Assembly (NCBI GenBank): GCA_018898235.1
Contig: JAHIJU010000229.1
Span: forward strand, 1-10,689
Direction: 5' to 3'
DNA: 10,689 bases
DNA from: Actinomycetota bacterium
GTDB lineage: Bacteria; Actinomycetota; Actinomycetes; Actinomycetales; Cellulomonadaceae
Shown: positions 1-6,161 of the stretch, one piece after another
Layout: every line of letters starts with the position of its first letter
Position numbering within the stretch: position 1 is the stretch's first letter
The notes under the pieces: model-generated
Database searches by the model: none
Seen by the model: the letters and a program-made list of their open reading frames with translations, nothing else
Told to the model about the DNA's origin: nothing
Translations under genes and position numbers: made by a program

Positions 1-1353
1 ATCTGCGGGTACGACGGTGCCCGCGGTGACCAGTGCGACAACTGCGGTAACCAGCTCGATGCGGCCGACCTCATCAACCCGCACAGCCGGATCAACGGCG
101 AGGTGCCGAGGTTCGTCGAGCAGACCCACTTCTTCCTCGACCTGCCGGCCTTCGTCGACGCCCTCGGCGACTGGTTGCGCACCCGCACCGACTGGCGCCC
201 CAACGTCCTGAAGTTCTCGCTCAACCTGCTCGACGACGTGCGCCCGCGGGCCATGACCCGGGACATCGACTGGGGCATCCCGATCCCGCTGCCCGGCTGG
301 CAGGAGAACCCGAACAAGCGGCTGTACGTGTGGTTCGACGCCGTCATCGGGTACCTGTCGGCGAGCATCGAGTGGGCCCGGCGCAGCGGTGACGCCGAGG
401 CGTGGCGGGCCTGGTGGAACGACGGGCAGGCGCTCGCGTACTACTTCATGGGCAAGGACAACATCACCTTCCACTCCCAGATCTGGCCGGCCGAGCTGCT
501 CGGCTACAACGGGAAGGGCTCCCGCGGCGGTGAGCCCGGCCGCTTCGGTGCGCTCGACCTGCCGACCGAGGTGGTCTCCAGCGAGTTCCTCAACGTCGAG
601 GGCAAGCAGTTCTCGACCTCGCGCGGCCGCGTCATCCTGGTGCGCGACTTCCTGGCCCGCTACCAGCCGGACGCGCTGCGGTACTACCTGTCGGCCGCCG
701 GCCCGGAGACCCAGGACGTCGACTTCACCTGGGCGGAGTTCTACCGGCGCACCAACGACGAGCTGGTCGCCGGCTGGGGCAACCTGGTGAACCGCACGGC
801 GAGCATGGTCGCGGCCAACTTCGGCGAGATCCCGGCCGCCGGGCAGCGCCAGCCGGTCGACGAGGCGCTGCTGGCCACCACCACCACGGCGTTCGGGACG
901 GTGGGCGACCTCGTCGGGCGCCACCACCAGCGCCAGGCGCTCGGCGAGGCGATGCGCGCGGTGCAGGAGGCCAACCGGTACGTCTCCGAGACCGAGCCGT
1001 GGAAGCTCAAGACGGACCGGGACCGGCTCGCCACCGTGCTCAACACGACCGTGCAGGCCGTGAGCGACCTCAACACGATGCTGTCCCCGTTCCTGCCGCA
1101 CTCTGCCCAGCAGGTGCACGAGGTGCTCGGCGGCACCGGCACGTTCTCCCCGCTGCCGCGCATCGAGGAGGTCGACGACCTGGACGACCCGAGCCGGCAC
1201 TACCCGGTGCTCACGGGCGACTACGCCTCGGTGCCCGCCTGGCGGCCGGTCCAGGTGGTGCCCGGGACGCCGGTCGCCAAGCCGACGCCGGTGTTCACCA
1301 AGCTCGACGAGCAGGGCATCGCCGACGAGCTCGAGCGCCTGCGCGAGGGCTGA
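1..1353 (+). CDS. metG: Methionyl-tRNA synthetase, 5'-truncated
   Basis: Class I aminoacyl-tRNA synthetase that charges tRNA-Met in the cytoplasm. The frame is open from base 1, so about 450 C-terminal residues are present; the N-terminal Rossmann half with the HIGH motif lies outside the window. Visible parts are the end of the zinc knuckle (Cys at residues 2, 12 and 15 of the fragment, in ARGDQCDNCG), the conserved catalytic-core stretch DWGIPIPLPGW followed by YVWFDAVIGY, FMGKDNITFHSQIWPAELLG, the signature loop GKQFSTSRG (201-209) in the KMSKS position, and the helical anticodon-binding domain (GWGNLVNRTASM, SETEPWKLK, LSPFLPHSAQQVHEVLG). It ends in KLDEQGIADELERLREG with no added tRNA-binding (EMAP-like) domain. 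The signature loop lacks the usual lysines (see findings). tatD begins 2 bases after the stop, so the two are probably co-transcribed. Confidence 0.97.
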   Translation: MCGYDGARGDQCDNCGNQLDAADLINPHSRINGEVPRFVEQTHFFLDLPAFVDALGDWLRTRTDWRPNVLKFSLNLLDDVRPRAMTRDIDWGIPIPLPGWQENPNKRLYVWFDAVIGYLSASIEWARRSGDAEAWRAWWNDGQALAYYFMGKDNITFHSQIWPAELLGYNGKGSRGGEPGRFGALDLPTEVVSSEFLNVEGKQFSTSRGRVILVRDFLARYQPDALRYYLSAAGPETQDVDFTWAEFYRRTNDELVAGWGNLVNRTASMVAANFGEIPAAGQRQPVDEALLATTTTAFGTVGDLVGRHHQRQALGEAMRAVQEANRYVSETEPWKLKTDRDRLATVLNTTVQAVSDLNTMLSPFLPHSAQQVHEVLGGTGTFSPLPRIEEVDDLDDPSRHYPVLTGDYASVPAWRPVQVVPGTPVAKPTPVFTKLDEQGIADELERLREG

Positions 1354-1355
1354 GC

Positions 1356-2276
1356 GTGGCCCGCACGCGCGAACGCGGCTGGCCGGGCGACGGCGAACCA
1401 CTGCCGTCGCCCGTGGTCGACAACCACACCCATCTCGACTCGGTGGTCGACTGGCAGGCCGACGGGTGGCCCGACGGTGCACCCGCCGATCTGGCGGCCC
1501 ACCTGGTCCGCGCCCGCCGGGCGGGGGTGGACCGGATGGTGCACGTGGCCTGCGACCTCGACGCGCTGGACTGGGTCGGCCGCGCGGTCGGTGAGCACCG
1601 CGAGCTGCTCGCCGCCGTGGCGATCCACCCGAACGAGGCCGTGCTGCACGCGGGGGTGCGCGAGGTCGCGCCCGACGGCCTCGACCCCGCCCCCGCGCCG
1701 CGGCACGCCCTGCCGCTGGACGAGGCGCTCGCGGCCGTCGAGCGCACCGCCCGCGGCTGCGACCGGGTGCGGGCGATCGGTGAGACCGGGCTCGACTTCT
1801 TCCGCGGTGGCTCGGCCGGGCGCGCGGTGCAGCGGGCGGCGTTCCGCGACCACATCGCCTTGGCCAAGCAGCTCGGGCTCACCCTGCAGATCCACGACCG
1901 CGACGCGCACGCCGAGGTGGTCGAGGTGCTGCTCGCCGATGGTGCCCCCGAGCGGACGGTCTTCCACTGCTTCGCAGGCGACGCCGAGCTCGCCGGGATC
2001 TGCGCCGAGCACGGCTGGTACGCCTCGTTCGCCGGTCCGCTCACGTTCCGCGCGAACGACGGGCTGCGGGCGGCGGCGGCACTCATGCCCGCCCACCTGC
2101 TGCAGGTCGAGACGGATGCGCCCTACCTGACGCCGATGCCGTACCGGGGCAGACCGAACGCGCCGTACCTGATGGGCGGCACCGTCCGGGAGCTGGCACG
2201 GGTGCGTGAGGTCGATCCGGCGGCCCTGTGCGAACAGCTCTCCGCGACGTCGGAGCGGCTCTACGGACCGTGGTGA
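1356..2276 (+). CDS. tatD: TatD family metal-dependent hydrolase (DNase)
   Basis: Predicted 306-residue TIM-barrel metallohydrolase of the TatD/YcfH family, whose members act as metal-dependent 3'-5' exonucleases; the actual substrate here is not known. All family ligands are visible: NHTHLD near the N-terminus (His24, His26), GETGLDFF (Glu143), QIHDRDAH (His180), FHCFAGD (His204) and VETDAPYLTP (Asp254). The GTG start at 1356 was chosen because it lies 2 bases after the metG stop and 6 bases downstream of GAGGG (1345-1349). The same frame stays open far upstream inside metG, but those residues do not belong to the family. Adjacency of metG, tatD, an rpf gene and rsmA is common in actinobacteria. 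The catalytic assignment is firm and the cellular role uncertain. Confidence 0.95.
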   Translation: MARTRERGWPGDGEPLPSPVVDNHTHLDSVVDWQADGWPDGAPADLAAHLVRARRAGVDRMVHVACDLDALDWVGRAVGEHRELLAAVAIHPNEAVLHAGVREVAPDGLDPAPAPRHALPLDEALAAVERTARGCDRVRAIGETGLDFFRGGSAGRAVQRAAFRDHIALAKQLGLTLQIHDRDAHAEVVEVLLADGAPERTVFHCFAGDAELAGICAEHGWYASFAGPLTFRANDGLRAAAALMPAHLLQVETDAPYLTPMPYRGRPNAPYLMGGTVRELARVREVDPAALCEQLSATSERLYGPW

Positions 2277-2333
2277 GCGCCGTGACGATCCTCACAGGCG
2301 GGTGCGGGTAGGCCTCCAGAGGTTCCCCTGTCG

Positions 2334-2352
2334 GTCACGAATCGGTTACGGT
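2334..2352 (+). promoter_or_regulatory. Probable MtrA-like direct-repeat box with overlapping -10, upstream of the first hydrolase gene
   Basis: GTCACGAATCGGTTACG (2334-2350) contains GTCACG and GTTACG starting exactly 11 bp apart, one helical turn. TACGGT (2347-2352) fits the actinobacterial -10 pattern TAnnnT. A possible but poor -35 (TTCCCC, 2323-2328) lies 18 bp upstream. The same box with two changes precedes the next gene. MtrA, the response regulator of the MtrAB system, is known to bind loose GTnAC-type direct repeats and to control rpf and other wall-hydrolase genes; assigning it here is inference. Overlap with the -10 would suit repression. Confidence 0.5.
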
Positions 2353-2394
2353 CGTCCGGTCACCCCGCGCCGGCAGCGGCCGATGGGGAGGGGA

Positions 2395-2431
2395 GCACCC
2401 GCCCGGGTGCGGACAGCACCGGGCCGCCCGG
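2395..2431 (+). promoter_or_regulatory. Two hairpins in the leader of the first hydrolase gene
   Basis: GCACCC/GGGTGC (2395-2400 with 2405-2410, loop GCCC) is followed by CCGGG/CCCGG (2419-2423 with 2427-2431). Both lie between the predicted transcription start near 2359 and the ribosome binding site at 2441-2447. They are short and GC-rich, so chance is a real alternative. The rest of the 176-bp gap 2277-2452 shows no strong terminator for tatD. Confidence 0.3.
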
Positions 2432-2452
2432 CCTCGAGACGGAAGGACCTGT

Positions 2453-3649
2453 GTGAGCGAGCAGCGTCGCCGCCACCGCCAGCGGCCGACGGCCCGAGGG
2501 CCGCTGCGGCTCGCCGTCCAGGGGTCCATCCTGGTCTTCGTCGTGGCCTCGACCAGCGCGTTCACGCTGCTCCACAAGTCGGTCGCGGTCCAGGTCGACG
2601 GCCACCAGGTCACGGTGGAGGGCTTCGCGCGCACGGTCGGGGACCTGCTCGCCGCGGGCAACATCGAGGTCGGGCAGCACGACCTCGTCGTCCCGGCCCT
2701 CGACCAGTCCGTCTCGTCCAGATCGCAGGTCGTCGTACGCCACGCCCGTCAGCTCTCCGTCGAGATCGACGGTGCGCAGCAGACCGTGTGGACCACCGCG
2801 ACCTCCGTCGGTGAGGCCGTCGACGAGCTCGGGCTGCGCGACTCCGACGTCCGGCTGTCCGCGTCCCGCTCCGACGCCCTGGGCCGGGACGTGCTGCGGG
2901 TGTCCACGCCCAAGGTGGTGCACGTCGCGGTGGACGGGCAGACCCTGGAGGCGAGCACCAGCGGTGGCACGGTGCGCGACGCCCTGAGGGACGTCGGCCT
3001 GGTGCTCAACGACGGCGACCAGGTGTCCGTGCCGCTCGATGCCGATGCGGTCGACGGGCTCGTGGTCGTCGTGACCCGCTCGGCGAGCACCGGCGAGAGC
3101 GCCGTCGAGTCGATCCCGTTCCAGACCGAGCAGGTCGAGGACCCGGGGCTGACGAAGGGCGCGACCAAGGTGGTGACCGCCGGCAAGGCCGGGGTGCGCA
3201 CCACGAGCTACCAGCTCGACGTCGTCGGCGGCGTGGTCGTCGGCCGGACGGCCATCGCCTCCGTCGTCACGACCGAGCCGGTGACCCAGGTGGAGCACCT
3301 CGGGACGGCCGAGGTCGCCGTCGCACCGGCCGTGACCAACGTCGACCCGGGGTCGGCGCAGGCCATCGCGCAGTCGATGATGGCGTCCCGCGGCTGGGAC
3401 GGTGCCGAGTTCGCCTGTCTGGTCGAGCTGTGGAACCGGGAGAGCCACTGGCGGGTCGACGCGGCGAACAAGTCCTCGGGTGCGTACGGCATCCCGCAGG
3501 CCCTTCCGGGGTCGAAGATGGCGTCGGCGGGCGCCGACTGGCAGACCAACCCGGCCACCCAGATCACCTGGGGTCTGGGCTACATCTCAGGTCGTTACGG
3601 CACCCCGTGCTCGGCCTACCAGCACCTGCAGTCGAGCGGCTGGTACTGA
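2453..3649 (+). CDS. Secreted/membrane-anchored DUF348-G5 protein with lytic transglycosylase (SLT/lysozyme-like) head
   Basis: A 398-residue extracytoplasmic peptidoglycan-cleaving enzyme is predicted. Order of parts: basic N-terminus (1-20), a single hydrophobic segment (21-40) acting as signal or anchor, three DUF348 repeats (about 44-88, 100-143, 155-200), a G5 domain (about 212-285, with KVVTAGKAGVRTT), a short linker, and a C-terminal lysozyme-fold domain (about 300-398). The head carries CLVELWNRESHW and SSGAYGIPQALPGSKM, typical of transglycosylase SLT-like domains; Glu330 is the probable catalytic acid and Cys322/Cys386 could form a disulfide. The stalk is RpfB-like but the head is not an Rpf domain, so a plain 'RpfB' label would mislead. 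The GTG start at 2453 follows GGAAGGA (2441-2447) by 5 bases. There is no lipobox or LPxTG. It is probably transcribed from its own promoter at the 2334 box. Confidence 0.9.
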   Translation: MSEQRRRHRQRPTARGPLRLAVQGSILVFVVASTSAFTLLHKSVAVQVDGHQVTVEGFARTVGDLLAAGNIEVGQHDLVVPALDQSVSSRSQVVVRHARQLSVEIDGAQQTVWTTATSVGEAVDELGLRDSDVRLSASRSDALGRDVLRVSTPKVVHVAVDGQTLEASTSGGTVRDALRDVGLVLNDGDQVSVPLDADAVDGLVVVVTRSASTGESAVESIPFQTEQVEDPGLTKGATKVVTAGKAGVRTTSYQLDVVGGVVVGRTAIASVVTTEPVTQVEHLGTAEVAVAPAVTNVDPGSAQAIAQSMMASRGWDGAEFACLVELWNRESHWRVDAANKSSGAYGIPQALPGSKMASAGADWQTNPATQITWGLGYISGRYGTPCSAYQHLQSSGWY

Positions 3650-3691
3650 CCTCCACGGCCGCAGGCCCAACCCCGACCGGTTCGCCGGCGT

Positions 3692-3720
3692 TTGGCGATT
3701 TGTCACGAACAGGTTACGGT
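3692..3720 (+). promoter_or_regulatory. Promoter with MtrA-like box upstream of rpfB
   Basis: GTCACGAACAGGTTACG (3702-3718) matches the 2334-2350 element at 15 of 17 positions and keeps the 11-bp GTCACG/GTTACG period. TTGGCG (3692-3697) and TACGGT (3715-3720) are separated by exactly 17 bp, which makes a credible sigma-70-type promoter with the box across the spacer and -10. Predicted start is near 3727. Identical layout before two adjacent hydrolase genes argues for shared control; MtrA as the regulator is inference from its known targets and motif. Confidence 0.55.
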
Positions 3721-3739
3721 CGGTCCTCGTTCCTGCGTG

Positions 3740-3858
3740 GGGCCCGGCCAGACGGGCCCTCTCCCGCGGGGACTGACGGGTCGACACGACCCGTGAAGGC
3801 CGGATCGGTAGGTCCGGGACCGACGTGGGCGCGTGGCGCCCGAGCGCCAGCCCTGGCG
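3740..3858 (+). promoter_or_regulatory. Structured leader region with a run of hairpins upstream of rpfB
   Basis: Successive inverted repeats were read directly: GGGCCCG/CGGGCCC (3740-3746 with 3753-3759), ACGGGTCG/CGACCCGT (3776-3783 with 3787-3794, 3-base loop), TCGGT/ACCGA (3805-3809 with 3819-3823, with an alternative GGTC/GACC pairing inside), GGGCGC/GCGCCC (3827-3832 with 3836-3841, loop GTG) and CGCCA/TGGCG (3845-3849 with 3854-3858). They follow the predicted transcription start and precede the preferred start codon at 3932. None is followed by a T-run. A cis-acting RNA is possible; high GC also makes hairpins common by chance. I could not match the leader to the ydaO-type c-di-AMP riboswitch core known upstream of some rpf genes. 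Confidence 0.4.
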
Positions 3859-3931
3859 GCCCCCCGGCCCCCGCGCAGCGTTGCCGGTACCCGGTGCTCC
3901 CGTGCCCGGACCCGCCGACGGCTGGAGCCCC

Positions 3932-5152
3932 GTGCACTTCTCGACCCTTTCCCTGCGTCCCCACCGCAGCCGCGACGCCCACGCGTCGAACGCAGAACCC
4001 GCCCCCGAGGCAGGTACCCCCGCTGGCACCGGACGCAGGAGGGGTCGACGCGCGCTCGCTGTCATCGCCGGCGCCACCGTCGTGGTCCTGGCCGGTGCGG
4101 GCGCCGCGGTCGCCGATGCGCACAAGAACATCACCCTCGACGTGGACGGGCAGACCCGCACCGTGTCCACCTTCGCCGGCTCGGTCGCCGGGCTGCTCGA
4201 CGCCCAGGACGTGGCCGTCGGCTCGCGCGACACGGTCTCGGTCGGCGGTGCGTTGCGGGACGGTTCGACGATCGTCGTGCGGCACGCCCGGATGATCACG
4301 GTGCTCCGGGACGGTGTGCAGCAGGTCGTGTGGACCACCGCGTTGACCGCGGACGAGGCGCTGGAGACGCTGGACGCGCGCGCCGGCGACGTGGCGCTCG
4401 TGGCCTCGCGCTCCACCCCGGGCGGTCGGCTCGAGCTTCCGCTGGACCTCGCGCTCGACGGACCGGCCCAGGTGCTGGTCGACGGCGCCACCCGGCAGGC
4501 GCCCGAGGCGCAGGTGTCGGTCGGCCAGGCGCTCGCGGCGCTCGACGTGGTCCTCGGACCGCTCGACGAGGTCACGGTCCGTCACGGCGCGGACGGTGTG
4601 CAGGTGGTCGTCACCCGCGTCGTCGTGCAGGACGTGACGGTGACCGGTGAGGTGGCGTACGCCTCGTCGACGGTTGACGACCCGGCCCGTTACGTCGGCA
4701 CGCGCAAGGTGGTCACCGCCGGGGTCGCCGGGGTCCGCACCCAGGTGCAGCGGGTCACGACGGCCGACGGGGTCGAGCGCAGCCGCGTCACGCTGTCCGA
4801 CCAGGTGACGTCGGCCCCGGTCGACGAGGTGGTCGCAGTCGGTACCAAGGCACGACCGGTGGCCGCCGCACAGCCGGCAGCCTCCGACGCGGTCGCCGCG
4901 AGCGCGTCCAGCGGTGGCCTCAACTGGGCCGCCCTGGCCGGCTGCGAGTCCGGTGGCCGGGTCGACGCGGTGTCCTCGAACGGCAAGTACTACGGGCTGT
5001 ACCAGTTCTCGTTGTCCACCTGGGCCGGCGTGGGCGGCAGCGGGCTGCCGTCGCAGGCCTCGGCGCAGGAGCAGACGGAACGCGCCCAGGCGCTCTACGA
5101 CCGGTCGGGGGTCGGCCAGTGGCCGGCCTGCGGGCCGCGTCTATTCAGCTGA
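3932..5152 (+). CDS. rpfB: Resuscitation-promoting factor RpfB (DUF348-G5-Rpf)
   Basis: Predicted 406-residue muralytic enzyme that cleaves peptidoglycan outside the membrane and in related bacteria helps dormant cells resume growth. Order of parts: basic N-terminus, hydrophobic anchor (about 41-64), DUF348 repeats (two clear from about 67 and 122, a third weaker near 180), G5 domain (about 230-305, with RKVVTAGVAGVRTQ), an Ala-rich linker, then the Rpf domain (about 329-403) with WAALAGCESGG and LSTWAGVGGSGLPSQAS. Glu339 is the probable catalytic acid; Cys338 and Cys400 fit the conserved disulfide. GTG 3932 is preferred because GGAG (3924-3927) precedes it by 4 bases and VHFSTLSLRPHRS reads like a natural N-terminus. 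GTG 3833 or 3902 would add 33 or 10 residues of Pro-rich sequence, and 3833 sits in a hairpin loop. No lipobox is visible. The start is uncertain, the function is not. Confidence 0.93.
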   Translation: MHFSTLSLRPHRSRDAHASNAEPAPEAGTPAGTGRRRGRRALAVIAGATVVVLAGAGAAVADAHKNITLDVDGQTRTVSTFAGSVAGLLDAQDVAVGSRDTVSVGGALRDGSTIVVRHARMITVLRDGVQQVVWTTALTADEALETLDARAGDVALVASRSTPGGRLELPLDLALDGPAQVLVDGATRQAPEAQVSVGQALAALDVVLGPLDEVTVRHGADGVQVVVTRVVVQDVTVTGEVAYASSTVDDPARYVGTRKVVTAGVAGVRTQVQRVTTADGVERSRVTLSDQVTSAPVDEVVAVGTKARPVAAAQPAASDAVAASASSGGLNWAALAGCESGGRVDAVSSNGKYYGLYQFSLSTWAGVGGSGLPSQASAQEQTERAQALYDRSGVGQWPACGPRLFS

Positions 5153-5169
5153 GGGCACCCGTCGCGCTC

Positions 5170-5201
5170 ACGGGCGGGCCGGTGCGTACCGGCCCGCCCG
5201 T
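5170..5201 (+). terminator. Strong hairpin between rpfB and rsmA, probable terminator
   Basis: ACGGGCGGGCCGGT (5170-5183) and ACCGGCCCGCCCGT (5188-5201) are perfect inverted repeats of 14 bp around a GCGT loop, 17 bases after the rpfB stop. Only two T residues follow, as in many actinobacterial terminators that lack a U-tract. It ends 12 bases before the rsmA start and covers the place where a -35 would sit. An mRNA-stabilising or translation-blocking role is the alternative. Confidence 0.7.
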
Positions 5202-5214
5202 TAGCCTCGACGCA
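5202..5214 (+). promoter_or_regulatory. -10 element for a leaderless rsmA transcript
   Basis: TAGCCT (5202-5207) fits TAnnnT and ends 6 bases before the A of the rsmA ATG, exactly the distance that would start transcription at the initiation codon. No Shine-Dalgarno sequence precedes the ATG. Leaderless mRNAs are common in actinobacteria. The -35 position lies inside the upstream hairpin and shows no consensus. Confidence 0.5.
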
Positions 5215-6161
5215 TGAGCGTGGACGAGCCGGTGCTGCTGGGCCCTGCACGCGTGCGTGAGCTCGCGGCAGCGGCCGGCGTGCGCCCGACCAAGGCGCTC
5301 GGCCAGAACTTCGTGCTGGATGCCGGGACCGTGCGCAAGATCGTGCGGCAGGCCTCGGTCCAGCCCGGGGACGTCGTGGTCGAGGTCGGCCCGGGTCTGG
5401 GCTCGTTGACCCTGGGCCTGCTCGCCGCCGGGGCCGACGTGGTCGCCGTGGAGATCGACCCGGTGCTGGCCGAGCTGCTGCCCTCGACCGTGGTCGCCCA
5501 GGCGCCGGGGCTGCGGGTCGACGCAGGGGCCGACGGGTCGGCCGCGGCCGGCGACCCGGTGGTCCTGCGGGACGCGACCGGTCGGGCGCGACTGACGGTC
5601 GTGACGGCCGACGCCCTCACGGTCACGGCGTTGCCGGGGCCGGCACCGACGGCCCTGGTCGCCAACCTGCCCTACAACGTCGCCGTCCCGGTGCTGCTCA
5701 CCTTCCTGGAGCGGTTCGACAGCCTCGACCGCGCCCTTGTCATGGTGCAGGCCGAGGTCGCCGACCGGCTGGTCGCGGGGCCGGGCAGCCGGATCTACGG
5801 GGTACCCAGCGCCAAGGTCGCCTGGTACGCCGCCGCGCGCCGGGTCGCCACCGTCGGCCGCACGGTGTTCTGGCCGGTGCCCAACGTCGACTCGGCGCTG
5901 GTCCGCCTCGACCGGCGGGAGCCGCCGCCGACCACGGCGAGCCGCCAGGCGGTGTTCGCCGTGATCGACGCGGCCTTCGCCCAGCGCCGCAAGATGCTGC
6001 GCTCGGCCCTTGCCCCGCTCGCGGGGTCGCCCGCAGCCGCGGTGCAGGCGCTGGAGTCCGCCGGCCTGGAACCCGGTGACCGCGGTGAGCGCGTCGACAT
6101 CGCAGGGTTCGCCGCATTGGCCGAACACCTGGTGCCGGTGGCCGGGGCGGGCGTGCGGTGA
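5214..6161 (+). CDS. rsmA: 16S rRNA (adenine1518/1519-N6) dimethyltransferase RsmA/KsgA
   Basis: Uses S-adenosylmethionine to dimethylate two adjacent adenines in the terminal helix of 16S rRNA, a late step of small-subunit assembly; its loss gives kasugamycin resistance in many bacteria. The 315-residue product shows LGQNFVLD (29-36), the SAM-binding loop EVGPGLGSLT (57-66), the ribose-binding acid in VAVEID (Glu80), the catalytic NLPY motif (Asn151 onward), and the C-terminal helical rRNA-binding region with FWPVPNVDSALVRL and AFAQRRKMLRSAL. The acidic-loop region between residues about 100 and 125 looks longer than usual. The ATG start fits a leaderless mRNA (TAGCCT -10). Its stop overlaps the ispE start in GTGA, so the two genes are probably translationally coupled. 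Confidence 0.97.
   Translation: MSVDEPVLLGPARVRELAAAAGVRPTKALGQNFVLDAGTVRKIVRQASVQPGDVVVEVGPGLGSLTLGLLAAGADVVAVEIDPVLAELLPSTVVAQAPGLRVDAGADGSAAAGDPVVLRDATGRARLTVVTADALTVTALPGPAPTALVANLPYNVAVPVLLTFLERFDSLDRALVMVQAEVADRLVAGPGSRIYGVPSAKVAWYAAARRVATVGRTVFWPVPNVDSALVRLDRREPPPTTASRQAVFAVIDAAFAQRRKMLRSALAPLAGSPAAAVQALESAGLEPGDRGERVDIAGFAALAEHLVPVAGAGVR

Noticed and set aside
999..1355. Upstream extension of the tatD frame into metG
   Set aside because: The extension overlaps the conserved MetG C-terminus, is Arg/Ala/Gly-rich and unlike TatD; GTG 1356 with GAGGG upstream explains the start.
2277..2333. Possible terminator after tatD (GTGAG/CTCAC and CCTC/GAGG repeats)
   Set aside because: The stems are only 4-5 bp with poor loops and no T-run; not distinguishable from chance.
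2360..3448. Minus-strand open frame of 362 codons under the first hydrolase gene
   Set aside because: Its translation is a low-complexity Asp/Gly/Arg/His mixture, typical of the complement of GC-rich coding DNA; the plus-strand protein is clear.
3650..3691. Possible terminator after the first hydrolase gene (GGCC-GCA-GGCC)
   Set aside because: A 4-bp stem is too weak to support a call.
3727..3931. ydaO-type c-di-AMP riboswitch upstream of rpfB
   Set aside because: Only a faint resemblance (GTGAAGGCC, GGTAGG) was seen; the conserved core blocks of that riboswitch could not be located. A covariance-model search would settle it.
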